Assembly (NCBI GenBank): GCA_039583875.1
Contig: CM077166.1
Span: 87,542,564 to 87,606,563, forward strand
From: Platanthera guangdongensis
Lineage: Eukaryota; Streptophyta; Magnoliopsida; Asparagales; Orchidaceae
Length of the DNA stretch: 64,000 nt
Direction: 5' to 3'
The position numbers and the translations under genes were made by a program. A model generated the notes under the pieces. It saw only the letters and a program-made list of their open reading frames with translations, did no database searches and was not told the origin of the DNA. Position 1 is the stretch's first letter; each line of letters begins with the position of its first letter. This document shows, piece by piece, positions 22,461 to 33,883 of the stretch.

Positions 22461-23405
22461 CTAAGGTGATGAACTCGGCCTGATAAACCCTTTTGCCAAT
22501 AAGTCATCCAATTGGGTACGCAACTCTGATAGCTCACGCAGGGCCATTCTGTACGGCGCTTTTGCAATAGGCCGCGTACTCGGTTCCAAATCAATAACGA
22601 ACTCGACATCACGATCAGGGGGAAGACCAGGAAGATCCGTAGGAAAAACATCTGAAAATTCACGTACAACAGGAATCTCCTCCAAACGCGGCAAAACAGC
22701 ACTAGTCCCCACAGCGGAGACAAGACAAGCAAAACAGTCGGAAACAAACAACGTCCGAACACATACCGCCGAAATCCCTGGAGAATCCTGGCAAGAATCA
22801 CCATACACACTTCCTGGCTGACCATCGTCCTTGATAAAATCCAAGTGCTTCCCTCTGCACTGGATGACGGCGTCATAGCGGGATAACCAGTCCATACCCA
22901 GAATGACGTCAAAATCCTCCAAATCGATCACTTTGAAATCAGCCTTTGCTACGAAATCGCCCAACAAAATGGGACAATCAAGAAGACCCCAGTCTGCCAC
23001 CACCGAAGCACTGGAAGGAAATTTCACCAAAAACGCATTCCCCACTCGATCTGGTGTCAGATGATACCGCTCTAGAACGGTTCAAGCCACAAAAGAATGG
23101 GTCGCGCCAGAATCAAATAGAACACGCGCCCAACGGTTCTTTATCTTAAAATTTCCTATAAGGGTATATATGCTAAGAACTACACGTAAAAGGCAGAAAC
23201 AAAACAGGAACCAGAGGAATGAATCGAACCTGAGACAACTTGAGGTGACGTCTGAGCTTCCTCCGAAGAGACCACATTCAACTTCCCTTTGCCTTTGTCT
23301 AAACGCGGAGGCGGAGGCAAAGCCTGGAGTGGTGCGGGTTGCAAAACAGGTTGGATCTGCGGGCACCTTGCACGAAGATGTCCTGGTCTGCCACACTGGA
23401 AGCAC
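22461..23405 (-). pseudogene. Tekay protease and protease-RT linker
   Basis: The aspartic protease active site is VLFDSGATHSFVA near 23100, with a TGA at 23082-23084 directly after it. The rest of the protease (FDVILGMDWLSRYDAVIQC) and the approach to RT (LPGLPPDRDVEFVIDLEP) stay open to the TAG at 22461-22463. The frame differs from gag by one shift near 23185, which separates gag from pol in this copy. Confidence 0.88.
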
Positions 23406-24517
23406 ACCTTGTCTTTGGCCCAGCAGCGGCCCACATCATGACCTCTTCTCCCACAAAATGTACACTCCAAGTCTCTGGTTGGCGCACCCTGAATGGCGTG
23501 CACCTGCTCCTTCTTTTGCATCCCCAACCGCTTGAAACATTTCTCAAACGGGTGACCGGCTCGGCCACAGAAGCTACATAGTTCCTTCTTCTTCTTTACG
23601 TCTGACTCGTGGGACATTTTCTCTCCCACCAGCTGTCTCTTGCCCTGCCTCATCTGCTGCCCTCTTTGGTTGGCATTTTCTATAGCTTCCACCTTCAACG
23701 CAGCCTCAACCGCAGTGGTGTAACTTGTCGCTCCATAAGCACTTGCAAATTGCTGCACGTCGCTGCGGAGTCCGCCAAGAAATCTGTTTACTCGGTCAGC
23801 TTCCGTAGTCACCAAGCTCGGAGCGAACCGACTTAACTTGCTAAACTCAATTTCATACTCACTCACTGTGCGTTGCCTCTGCTTCAAGTACAAGAAGTCA
23901 TTCATCAGGCGGTCCCTTTCCACTGCCGGTAGAAACTTGCGCCGTAACATTTCTTTGAATGCTTCCCACGAACAGCCCGCCCCTAGGCCTTCCTTTTCTC
24001 GCAACCACCAACCTTTCGCCAACCCTTTGAGTTGATAGGTGGCAAGCATCACCTTCTGGTCCTCGGTAATGCCAGAATACACAAACATCTCTTCCAATGT
24101 GATTACCCAATAATCCAAAATCACAAAGTCTGCTTTTCCATCATAAGTCGGTGGTCCAAGTCGCTGAAACTTCGAGATGAAAGTCATCGCAGGAGGAACC
24201 ACAACTGGGGGTGTCACTGCCACTGAAGGAGTCGAACTAGTGGGGCCTCTAATCGTTTCTGGTCCTCTTGGTGCCAGCCCCGACATCGCTGATGACATAG
24301 CTTGGAGCTGGGACTGCACTTCCTGCACCTGCCTCGTCAAAGCCTCATTACTTTGGCGAAGACTATCCATCAGGGCATTATTCTGCGCGCCCGAAGACTC
24401 GCCCTCGGATTGGGGAGTTTGCCTTGTCACTGGACGCTTCGACATCCTATTAACACGTTCACTCTTGTCAAGCTCAAACCCAACAAAACACACAACGGCT
24501 AAGTACAGACCATACAT
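23180..24517 (-). CDS. gag: Tekay gag with three CCHC zinc knuckles
   Basis: Likely start at 24445 (MSKRPVTRQ); the frame is open further up to a Met at 24517. The retrotransposon gag domain covers about residues 120-270 (FQRLGPPTYDG, GLAKGWW, EYEIEFSKLSRFAP). Three knuckles follow: CSFCGRAGHPFEKC, CTFCGRRGHDVGRC and CFQCGRPGHLRARC, which bind the packaged RNA. The frame is intact up to 23180, where it is one shift away from the protease frame. Confidence 0.92.
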   Translation of the reverse strand: MYGLYLAVVCFVGFELDKSERVNRMSKRPVTRQTPQSEGESSGAQNNALMDSLRQSNEALTRQVQEVQSQLQAMSSAMSGLAPRGPETIRGPTSSTPSVAVTPPVVVPPAMTFISKFQRLGPPTYDGKADFVILDYWVITLEEMFVYSGITEDQKVMLATYQLKGLAKGWWLREKEGLGAGCSWEAFKEMLRRKFLPAVERDRLMNDFLYLKQRQRTVSEYEIEFSKLSRFAPSLVTTEADRVNRFLGGLRSDVQQFASAYGATSYTTAVEAALKVEAIENANQRGQQMRQGKRQLVGEKMSHESDVKKKKELCSFCGRAGHPFEKCFKRLGMQKKEQVHAIQGAPTRDLECTFCGRRGHDVGRCWAKDKVCFQCGRPGHLRARCPQIQPVLQPAPLQALPPPPRLDKGKGKLNVVSSEEAQTSPQVVSGSIHSSGSCFVSAFYV

Positions 24518-25090
24518 ATAATAATATGAACATCAACTGCTAACTTGCTCTGGGAGTTTGAGAATGATGGTATGCCTAACCTAAAGATGACACACTGTCA
24601 TCCCTCTACCTTGTGCCTAACCAATGACGGCATGACTTTATTTTACCCAAAACTATGAGTGTACAGGTGTCATCATGTACATCTTTAGCTTGGCACGTTG
24701 TGCTCATGCAATGTTATGTTATGCGTGCTGTGCGATGCAATCTAGAAAAGGCCTTAATGCATGCCATGAGCGGTCGTACGCATCACAATGCTATGCATCC
24801 CATACTACATAGCATTGCATGCAACGAAGAAAAGAAAACGTGCTAGTCGCATCCATGTGGTAAGGTTATGCATCCCATACTACATAACCCGCACATGTTG
24901 CCCCTATGGTGGATCCATATACAACCACATATTATGTATCCCATACTACATAATATGCCCCGTATACTTCTTGTCATGCCATCAGTGTAGTGTGTGTGCT
25001 TCGGCCACGACATATTGATGGCACCTCGATGTGTATGATATGATGCTTACAACCAAAACAGAAAGTTTGCCCGACCAATTGTCAAGCAAA
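24518..25090 (-). other. leader of the Tekay-like element
   Basis: Untranslated leader between primer site and gag. No coding content. It holds the three related stem-loops at 24786-24957 and a CT-rich/AC-mixed remainder. Confidence 0.7.
24786..24957 (-). other. three stem-loops with a shared loop and covarying stems in the Tekay leader
   Basis: At 24786-24817, 24864-24889 and 24928-24957 the plus strand has the 12-base loop CATCCCATACTA (third copy TATCCCATACTA) flanked by perfect arms. The arms are CAATGCTATG with CATAGCATTG, GGTTATG with CATAACC, and CATATTATG with CATAATATG. The arms share only the inner TATG/CATA, so the outer stem bases changed on both sides while pairing was kept. In the sense RNA the loop reads TAGTATGGGATG. 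The location after the primer site suggests a packaging or dimer signal, but that is inference. Confidence 0.8.
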
Positions 25091-25106
25091 CCTCACTCTG
25101 ATACCA
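25091..25106 (-). other. primer binding site of the Tekay-like element (initiator tRNA-Met type)
   Basis: The minus strand reads TGGTATCAGAGTGAGG two bases inside the 5' LTR, matching the common plant initiator Met site TGGTATCAGAGC. Confidence 0.92.
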
Positions 25107-25108
25107 AC

Positions 25109-27700
25109 TGTCACAACCCGCATTTCCTCAACGAGTACTTCGTATCAGAGCAAGAGGAACTAAGGGTTATGATGCCACGTCGTGTAGGGGATAACTGCAC
25201 ACGCTCAGGCAACTCTTGACGCTTACTTTATGAGTTGAAATTCAACAGTGAAATGTAAGAAAACCTTTGGATTGAATGGTCGTATCCCTCGTCCTTAGGT
25301 ACCAAAAACTGTATTTGTACGCGGCGGAAATACTTTGTTTATTTATGATGAGCTCCTATATGCAGGCTATAGTGATACTACTATAAGAAATCCTCTTTGT
25401 TTACGTCATTTGGAAAATACGTCTTAGTTGATCAAAACATGTATGCATGATATACAATAATAGGTTAGCTTAGAAAATACCTAATGCAGCCTACCATAAA
25501 TCCTTCCCAAGAGCAAGAAGACATCATCCAAATGAGTCACATAGCAGTCTATTATTCATACGTCACAAGTAAAGCAAACCACCAATGGGCGCCAACAAGC
25601 TGACACGAACCCATTGGGGCACATGTATGTCTGTACAACAAAGAGAAGAACTACCTCGCTAAGTATGCTCGGCTAGCTCCCAAGAAACGCCACCAACCAA
25701 CCAAGCCGCTCAACCGGCTACAACCTGCACCTGAGGCATTCAAAAAAGAATACCTCAGCAATCAACCAAGCTATACAAAAGAGAGCATGAATTGCATAAT
25801 CGATAAAGAAGGGGCTTACCGACCCCGTAGCAATGTTTCATATAAGTAACAAGAGTGCATAAAACAAGTGCGTACAAGTAGTAAACAATGTCATTCCAAA
25901 GTGTCAACCGCACCAAGTGCGTACAAGTTCAACAAGTCCTGCTCCACCCGCAGGAGAAAAAGGGCAATATACAAGCCCAAACTCAGCATCTTACAAACAA
26001 GAAACAACCAAACGAGTGAAGCATAAGCAGCGGTTAAGTTCAATTCCGCAAGAGTCTTTCGGTGGCGTCCCTAAAGTGGAACGCACCAAACAAAACCAGA
26101 CCAAATCTGGGCCAAAGTGGTCTCTCTAACCACAAAAACCAAAATTCGGTGGCCACGGGCTGAAACCACACCACCCCTTGCAGAATTCTCACACAAACGC
26201 TCCTGCCATGGTTCACAATTCGCCTCGCAAAACGCCCCATAACCCAAGCTAAACACGTTCCTTTCATCGTTCTCACGCATGACGACAAGTTGCTAGAAAA
26301 GTAATTAAGCTATAATCTACATGAATTACATGATGAGGAACAAGTACAAATCACATGATTAGGCAAGAAAAAGGTTACCTGAACATGAATAAATCGAGCT
26401 ACATGAGTCACATGAACAAGATAAATGACATGAAGCAATCTATCATAGACTTGATAACCAAAGAAAACTAAGCATGGAAATCATATTCATGGAGTATAGG
26501 ACATTCAAAAGCATAATCATAAAGCTAATGAGAAAGAACTCAACACAAGAAGAACAAGCTATAAACACTAGCTACGTTGGCACAATCAAAAGCAAAAAAG
26601 AAGATTGGCAAGGGTGAAGAACACTGCTTGCCTGAACCGAGACGATGCCGCGACGGCTGCCCCTCTCTTTCCTTGCCTTGCTTGCTCCCTTGCTCTCTTG
26701 CTTTCTCTTTGAGGATGAAGAAGAAGATGAAGAGAAGGTGAAAATGAGAAAGACAATTCTCTGTTTCGGCCTTATTTCCTCCAGAACAGAGCTGGACCGT
26801 TAGATGCAGAATCAAAGAAATGAACGGCACAAAAAATCTAGAAAAACTCGATTTTCGGGCCGGTCACGCCCTGTGTCACGCCCGTGACACTAGGCGTGTA
26901 CCATAAGCGGCGCAGAAAGTCGGCAAATCCAAGATTATCCACAAGGTACACGGCCGGGTACATGCCCGTGACGGGTCGGTCACGCCCGTGACCTAGGGCG
27001 TGTAGCCAGTGTCTCGACACCTCGTCGACACAAAGTGTCGACACTCGACGCAGCTTGACACGCCCTGTGACACGCCCGTGTCACAGGCCGTGTCCCCTCT
27101 CTCGACACCCGACACTCGATACTCGACACGCGACACTCGACACTCGACAAGCTGAACACGCCCTGTGACACGCCCGTGTCATAGGCCGTGTACCCGCTCT
27201 CGACACCCGACACTCGACACTCGACACTCGACAAAGCGGGACACGGCCCGTGACACGCCCGTGTCACGGGGCGTGTACCCCATTCGTCGAGCTCAACTCG
27301 ATGCAAGAAAAATTCGTCGAGTCAAGGAGGTCACGCCCAGGTCACGACCTGGGTCACGCCCGTGTCAGGGGGCGTGTTTCGCACAAAAACGACCATTTTT
27401 CCTTGTTTTGAAAAATGTTTCTGTGTCGTCCTAGACCATTTTTGGCTTAAGAACTTTTTACCCTTTTTTCCCTGTACCAGCAACTCACTTTCAGCAATAT
27501 TTCCCGGGCGCGAAAAAGTGCAAACATTCCCTAAGAGGCCTCACCGAGTCCCCAATTTGGACTCTGGTTTGCTGGGGAATCGTGCAACTTGGCAACCAAA
27601 ACAGCCACTCGCAAGCCCGCGGGAAAAACCATGCTCGAACAACGTTCAAAGCCAACGTAACGCCATCATGCGTACGCAATCAAAAATCCGGGGCGTTACA
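25109..27700 (-). repeat. 5' LTR of the Tekay-like element
   Basis: 2592 bp, matching 17099-19689. The palindrome cluster is at 26860-27365. Several short open frames inside it are shared with the other LTR and are not genes. Confidence 0.95.
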
Positions 27701-27705
27701 ACTTC

Positions 27706-28642
27706 AGTTCCTTCTTCTTCACTTTCTTCTTCATCTTGTAGAGAAGGATGTGTTGGAGCCTCTTGGGTAAGGCTTAGTCCATCCAAGTTCTCACACAAGT
27801 GAGGTACCTACAAAGTATTGCTGGTAGAAATCTCTTTCTCCTTGCAAGACATATTAGCCTCATCAAAAGTGACATGAATAGATTCTTCTATTTTTAAAGA
27901 TGATTTATTGAATACCCTATAAGCTTTGCTTACTTGGGAATAACCTAGAAAAATTACGTCTTCAGCCTTAGCTTCAAACTTTCTAATGTATTTCTTGTTG
28001 TTATTATGTATATAGCATATGCAACCAAATACTTTAAAATAGTTGATTTTAGGTTTCTTCCCTTTAGGTAATTCATAGGGAGTCCTATTATTCAGTTTAT
28101 GAGCTCCTGTTCAGGACATAGTTTGCTGTGCTTACACCCTCTGCCCAAAAGGTTAGTGTCATGTAAGCATTGACAAGTAATGTACCTGCAGCTTCAATTA
28201 GGGTCCTATTTTTCCTTTCAGCTAACATATTTTGTTGGGGAGTTCTAGGAGGTGAGAAACAGTGCCTGATACCTTCCTTATCATAGAACTCATGCATAAG
28301 AAGAGATGCAAACTCAACATGAGTAGAGTACTCAATCTGTATGGTCCTGTGAAAATCTGTAAGAACTTTAAAGTTATCTGACTTAGATCTCAGAAAGGAC
28401 ACCCAAGTGAAACTTGAGAAGTCATGTACAATAACTAAAGTGTAGGATTTCGATCCTAGGCTTTGCACATCAATGGGTTCAAAGAGATCCATGTGTAGCA
28501 AATACAAAATCCTAGGTGAATCACTTTTATTTACTGATTTAAAGATAGTTTTAGTTTGCTTTCCAAGTTGACAAGCACTACAAAGACCTTCCTTCTTGTA
28601 TGGACTAGAAGGTAAGCCTCTTACAAGACTGTGTTTAGATAA
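27706..28642 (-). pseudogene. SIRE-like copia integrase
   Basis: The open part 28507-28097 starts in the integrase core (LHMDLFEPIDVQSLGSK, VIVHDFSSFTWVSFL) and includes FSPPRTPQQNMLAERKNRT with the catalytic Glu region. Below 28097 the C-terminal integrase and acidic linker continue with shifts (a VIFLGYSQVSKAYRVFN-like segment near 27930). Upstream, 28508-28642 carries the CSACQLGKQTK-like end of the gag-pre-integrase zinc region. Interrupted by insertions at 28648 and 27700. Confidence 0.85.
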
Positions 28643-28647
28643 CCTAG

Positions 28648-29008
28648 TGTAGAAACCGAACAGAGAACAAACCGAAATGGTTTTAACTGAAATTTTATTA
28701 TCCGAAAAAGGTATCTATTACAAAGGTATGCCCTCCCTTATATAGAATGGAGGAGAGATGAGAGAATACAAATAAGAGATGTGGGACTAAAAATTTACAG
28801 GACTAAGCGGACTATACAAACAAACCGCACAAGCCGTGCGGTTAGACAGCAGGGCTAACCGTACGGCTACCACCAGAGAGGAAGAGAGACTTCCAGGGTA
28901 GACCGCCAGACCGCCCGGTCTCCAAGCTGGCTGAGACAAACCGCCAGACCGCGCGGTCTTCAACCCGCCAAGACAAACTGCCAGACCGCCCGGTCACCAA
29001 CTTCAACA
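28648..29008 (-). repeat. 3' LTR of the small copia element
   Basis: 361 bp with ends TGTAGAAACC and TTCAACA. A TATA box (minus strand CTATATAA) is at 28738-28745. The 28895-29000 part holds three spaced ACCGC[C/G]CGGTC motifs, one of them the perfect 12-bp palindrome GACCGCGCGGTC at 28947-28958. Confidence 0.94.
28738..28745 (-). promoter_or_regulatory. TATA box in the small copia 3' LTR
   Basis: Minus strand CTATATAA within CCATTCTATATAAGGG. The same motif is at 32990-32997 in the other LTR. Presumed core promoter. Confidence 0.65.
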
Positions 29009-29024
29009 CTCCCCCTCAAGCTGG
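29009..29024 (-). other. polypurine tract of the small copia element
   Basis: The minus strand reads CCAGCTTGAGGGGGAG directly before the 3' LTR start TGTTGAAG. Confidence 0.85.
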
Positions 29025-30227
29025 AGCATATATATCGATCATGCCCAGCTTGTCGCAGATGTGGAAAAAGGAAGCGGACACCGGCTTGGTGAAGACATCT
29101 GCCAACTCGTTGTCGGAAGTGACAAATGGAGTGCAAATCTGTTTCTTCAATATTTCTTCCCGAATAAAATGACAGTCGAATTCTATGTGTTTTGTTCTCT
29201 CATGAAAGACCGGATTTTTGGAAATGTGTATCGCGGCCTTATTGTCACAGAACATAGGAAGAGGATAGTTGTAAACCTCTCCTAAGTCAAGCATGAGAGC
29301 CCGCAATCACTTCAACTAACATGTAGTCGATGCCATGCTGCGATATTCCGCCTCTGCACTAGACCTGGAAACGACAGACTGTTTCTTGCTCTTCCAACTC
29401 ACAAGATTGCCTCCAACAAATGTGCAGAAACCTGAAGTCGATTTGCGGTCCCCTTTGTCATCCGCATAGCTTGAATCAGAGTAAGCTTCAACCCTTAGGT
29501 GACCATTCTTCTGAAATAGGAGTCCTTTCTCTGGAGCAGCTTTAATATACTCTAATATCCTCAGAGCAGATTGTAGATGACACTCCCTCGGAGATTGCAT
29601 GAACTGGCTCACCTTGCCAACATCATAAGAGATGTCGGGTCTGGTTACCGTGAGATATATGAGCTTGCCCACCAGACGCCGGTATCTCGTAAGATCAGAG
29701 AGAAGAGGTGAGTCATCTGTCCAAGTTTTGTCTTCTCCAGCAGCCATAGGACAATGTGCAGGTTTAGCACCAGTGAGTCCTGCCTCCTTTAAAAGATCAA
29801 GAGCATACTTCCGTTGTGAAAGGACCATGGAGTTGGGCTTTCTAGAGATTTCAATCCCCAGAAAGTATTTCGGGGAGCCCATATCCTTTGTGACCAGATG
29901 TTGACGAAGGTGTTTCTTGGTCATCAATACCCAATCCTGGTCATCGCCAGTAAGAAGAATGTCATCAACATAAACCGCAAGAACAACAAGACCAGAGGCG
30001 GTTTTCCGAACAAACAAGGAGTGATCTGCTGAGCTTCTTGTAAAACCAACGGCCGCAAAAATGCCACTGAACTTGTCAAACCAGGCACGAGGACTCTGCT
30101 TGAGGCCATAGATAGCCTTCTTTAGCCGGCATACCCGTGTCTCCCCCTGAGCAACATACCCAGGAGGTTGCTCCATGTAAACATCTTCCTGCAGATCACC
30201 ATAGAGGAAGGCATTCTTAACATCTAG
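29016..30227 (-). pseudogene. small copia RT C-terminal half and RNase H, broken
   Basis: From 30176: MEQPPGYVAQGE, LKKAIYGLKQSPRAWFDKF, and the catalytic LAVYVDDILLTGDD; then RNase H with DRKSTSGFCTFVGGN and SRSSAEAEYRSMA. Two stops at 29316-29318 and 29307-29309 cut off the last 90 codons (CDNKAAIHISKNPVFHERTK, FTKPV). All parts share one frame with 30228-32315. Confidence 0.93.
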
Positions 30228-32315
30228 CTACGAGATGGGCCAATTCCTGTTGACAGCCACATAGAGAAGAACCCGAATAGTGCTGAGTCGAGCCACGGGA
30301 GAGAAAATGTCAAAGTAGTCAATCTCATAAGTTTGGGTAAAACCCTTGGCAACCAGGCGAGCCTTATAACGATCCACACTGCCATCCGGGAGAAACTTCA
30401 CCACGAAGACCCAACGAAAACCAACAACATCTGTGCCGAAAGGAGGCGGAACAAGGGTCCAGGTACCCCGTTCAGTGAGAGTAGCAATCTCCTCATCCAT
30501 GGCAACTTTCCAGTGAGGAATAGTAAGGGCCTCCGGGTAGGAACGGGGGGTGGCAGTGGCCGAGATAGCCAGTGCAAAAGCTCTGCGAGCATGGGTTAGA
30601 CGATCGTAGGAAACAACTGTATCAAGCGGGTGTTGGGTACAGGCCCGAACCCCTTTGCGAAGAGCAATCGGGAGATCCAGGTCAGCAGGTGCCTCAGTAT
30701 CCGGAGTATCCGTGGTGGAGAGAGCTGGCCCGGGAGTAGAGAGAGATGACAGTGGAGTGGAGGGAGAAAGCGGAGTAGAGGGTGGAGATGATGAGGATGG
30801 GGAAGATGGTGGAGTGGGTGGAGAGGGCGGAACATCAGTGGGAGCAGAGGGAATGGATGGGTTGGTATGAGAAGTAGGATCAGGAGGAGTAGAAGAGGAA
30901 GCGGGAGAGAAGTAAGATGCATTGGCAAAGAAGGTGACATCCGCAGAGACAAATTGCTTGCGGGTAACAGGGTCAAAGCAACAATATCCTTTCTGAGTGG
31001 GAGAGTAGCCCAGAAAGACACATTTGGTGGCACGTGGTGAGAGTTTATCACGGGTGGCAGCGGGAGAGTGCACAAAAGCGGTGCACCCAAAGATGTGCAG
31101 AGGAAGAGGAAAGGGATCCTTGTCCGGATAAAGAATGGAGAAGGGGGTAGCACCGTGGAGAACTATGGAGGGAAGACGATTGATGAGATAGCAGGAGAGG
31201 AGGACAGCATAGCCCCAATAGGAGCGAGGAACATGCATTTGAGTCATCATAGTGCGAGCGACATCAAGGAGGTGACGGTTTTTGCATTCCGCCACCCCAT
31301 TTTGTTGTGAGGTGTAGACACAGCTGGTTTGACGAATAACACCATGGTGAACACAAAAGGAGGAGAAGTCATGGCTAAGATACTCCTTAGCATTGTCAGA
31401 ACGAAGGAGTTTAATAGACGTATCAAATTGAGTCTTAACCATAGAATAAAAGGAGGTCCAAACAGAGAACAGCTCGGAGCGATCTTTGAGAAGATATACC
31501 CACGTACATCGTGAGAAATCATCAATGAAGGTGACAAAATAGGAACTACCCCGACCGATGGTGAGGTTAGGAGCGGGACCCCATATGTCAGAGTGAACGA
31601 GGTCGAACAGACGGGAAGAGCCCCGACTTTGCGTTGGTGGGAAGAATGAGCGGTGATGTTTGCCAAGTTGACATGCATCACAGTTTAGAGGAGGATGATG
31701 AGGAGGGAGGTGCGGCAGGAGCTGTCGTAGAATTCGGGGAGGAGCATGTCCAAGGCGAAGATGCCATTGGAGAAGATCTGTAGAAGAGGAGGAGAAGGCG
31801 GATAGAGCAGAAACGTTGTCGAGGAAGTAGAGGCCACCACTCTCAGTCCCGGTAGCAATCGTCCGTTGGGAGGCCGGATCCTGAAAAGCACAAGAGGTAG
31901 GGGTGAATATGACAGAATACCGTAGTTGCTTGCATAAAGAAGTAACCGATAATAAATTACACGGAAACTTGGGCACATAGAGGGTATCAGCCAAGCAGAG
32001 AGATGGAGTGACTTGAACCATGCCCGTCCCATGGACCGGGGAGGGAGATCCATCAGCAACAATGACCGGGGGCAACTGAGCATGTGTGTCAAGAAGAGAG
32101 AAACATTGAGGATTGCCTGTCATATGATTTGTTGCACCAGAGTCGATTAGCCATCGTCCGCGAGTAACAACATGAGCACTACCAGAAGAGGTGACCACGG
32201 AGGCGGACATGCTGGAGAAGGGGAAAGCCATGGAAGCAAGAGAGGAGCAAACCGCGACGATAAGAACCAGACGCGAGAAGAGAAAAGAGTACCAAGCCGG
32301 GCGGACAGAAAACAA
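30228..32315 (-). pseudogene. small copia protease, integrase and RT N-terminal half
   Basis: 695 codons. The protease active site is [13 protein letters not shown] near residue 60. Then come the gag-pre-integrase finger ([28 protein letters not shown]), the integrase core ([36 protein letters not shown]), a Ser/Pro-rich linker, and the start of RT ([20 protein letters not shown]). The frame ends at a TAG (30228-30230) where relatives have Gln in PIS-Q-LDVKNAFL. The Met at 32315 is only the first Met of the open frame and follows no gag. Confidence 0.92.
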
Positions 32316-32887
32316 GTCGTGCGGCTAGGAAGGCCGCTACCAAGAAGCATAACAAAGCAGAGGGAAAGAAGTCGCACGGCAAAAGATGAGGCCCGGGCGA
32401 CTAGCAAGCAGGAGCGGGTAGAAGGCAACAAGAAGTAGAGCGTGGCGAATAGAGGAGATCGCGAAAACGGTTCGCGAAAAAAGAAGGGGCAAGCCGCGCG
32501 GACAGGTCGCGCGGACAGACGGAGAATCAAGCGGCTAGAAAGCAGTCAAAGGCCCAGCGGGGAAGAGGTCGCGCGGACTGAGAAGGCCGAGCGAACAGAA
32601 GAGAAGAGGAGGCAAGAAGCAGCGACTACAACAAGTCGCAGACCGGGCAAACAGAAACAGGCCGCAACGACTAAGAAGTCGGAGAGGCAAGAAGGAACCG
32701 GGAGCGCGGCGACAACGAGACAGGTCGAGGCGACGAATAGCAGCAGGAGAAGAGAACCAAGGAGAAGCAAGCCGCGCGAACAGGGCGGCGGACAGAAGAG
32801 AGGGCAAGCCGCAAGACAGGTCGCGGAGAGCGGAAAACAAGCCGCGAGAAGCATAGAGCGCACACAATCAGGAGGAAACGACTGTGT
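32316..32887 (-). other. purine-biased region in the place of gag, small copia element
   Basis: About 570 bases, strongly A/G-rich on the plus strand and scattered with GCGCGG, GTCGC and CCGCGCG. Open frames on both strands are low-complexity Arg or Leu/Ser-rich and show no capsid domain or zinc knuckle. It fills the interval where a copia gag of over 200 codons would be expected. Confidence 0.7.
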
Positions 32888-32899
32888 CCTCTGATACCA
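32888..32899 (-). other. primer binding site of the small copia element (initiator tRNA-Met type)
   Basis: The minus strand reads TGGTATCAGAGG directly against the LTR end, with no spacer. Confidence 0.9.
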
Positions 32900-33205
32900 T
32901 GTAGAAACCGAACAGAGAACAAACCGAAATGGTTTTAACTGAAATTTTATTATCCGAAAAAGGTATCTATTACAAAGGTATGCCCTCCCTTATATAGAAT
33001 GGAGGAGAGATGAGAGAATACAAATAAGAGATGTGGGACTAAAAATTTACAGGACTAAGCGGACTATACAAACAAACCGCACAAGTCGCGCGGTTAGACA
33101 GCAGGGCTAACCGTACGGCTACCACCAGAGAGGAAGAGAGACTACCAGGGTAGACCGCCAGACCGCCCGGTCTCCAAGCCGGCTGAGACAAACCGCCAGA
33201 CCGCG
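32900..33205 (-). repeat. 5' LTR of the small copia element, left piece
   Basis: 306 bp matching 28648-28953. It is interrupted in the middle of the palindrome GACCGCGCGGTC by the Athila element; CCGCG is duplicated (33201-33205 and 53950-53954). A TATA box is at 32990-32997. The remainder is at 53955-54009. Confidence 0.94.
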
Positions 33206-33369
33206 TGATAATACGTTTGCAGTCAATTTTATTAGGATATTTTCGGGGTTTTAAAGCCAATCATGTCTTGTAAAGTACTTGTTTTGATTCCCCTTTGTAT
33301 ATATTTTTGTCGCTAATGCATTTTTTCTGCTTTTTGCAGGTTTTCACGGCTTTCAGCCGAATTTTGCTG

Positions 33370-33860
33370 TGACACGCCCCAAGGTCACGCCCTACCAGGG
33401 CGTGTACCTAGGGCGTGTAACCCAGAGGAATGAAGCAATTGGTCCGAAACTGCATTCCGTGGAAACTTAGTGTACACGCCCTCGGTCACGCCCGTGACAA
33501 ACCCGACACGGGCGTGTACTATAGGCGTGTCCCCAGGTTCCGAGGAATCGCCGCAGCGCGCTTGTCTTTCCCGCTCCACCGCCGCACCGAAAGTGTCACG
33601 CCCCAGGGTCACACCTGAGCCGGGCGTGACATATGGGCGTGTACTTCAGCAATTCCGCCCGTCACCTCCAGCATTCAATTTCAGCTCCCAAAGTCACGCC
33701 GCAAAGAACACGCCCCAGGGTCACGCCCTACCAGGGCGTGACCGGTGGGCGTGTACCGCAACAACTCCGTCAGAATTCAATTCCTGCCAGAAAAAGTCGC
33801 GCCGAATGTGTCACGCCCCAGGGTCACGCCCGACCAGGGCGTGACAGGGGGGCGTGACCC
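33370..33860. repeat. CACGCCC/GGGCGTG cluster upstream of the Athila TATA box
   Basis: Five sets of paired motifs such as CACGCCCTACCAGGGCGTG, each about 50-100 bases apart, end 13 bases before the TATA box. The right LTR has the same cluster, split at 43170-43324 and 52515-52850. Confidence 0.85.
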
Positions 33861-33872
33861 GACCCGAAAAAT

Positions 33873-33883
33873 TCTATAAATAG
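33873..33883 (+). promoter_or_regulatory. TATA box of the Athila 5' LTR
   Basis: TCTATAAATAG, the best core promoter motif in the window on the element's sense strand. The equivalent in the right LTR is at 52860-52870. Confidence 0.75.

Larger units (their letters stand above)
17099..27700 (-). mobile_element. Tekay-like Ty3/gypsy chromovirus, complete with both LTRs
   Basis: A 10.6-kb element on the minus strand inserted in the SIRE-like pol, flanked by ACTTC (17094-17098 and 27701-27705). LTRs are 2591 and 2592 bp with TG...CA ends. Primer site 25091-25106 (initiator Met type), gag 24517-23180, pol 23405-19797 with chromodomain, polypurine tract 19690-19704. LTR divergence is about 2% by eye over the first 650 bases. 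Pol carries four in-frame stops and lies in a different frame from gag. Confidence 0.95.

Noticed and set aside
32442..32894. 150-codon plus-strand frame with Arg/Glu/Lys-rich content
   Set aside because: Low-complexity product of a purine-rich region in place of gag, antisense to the element, without any domain.
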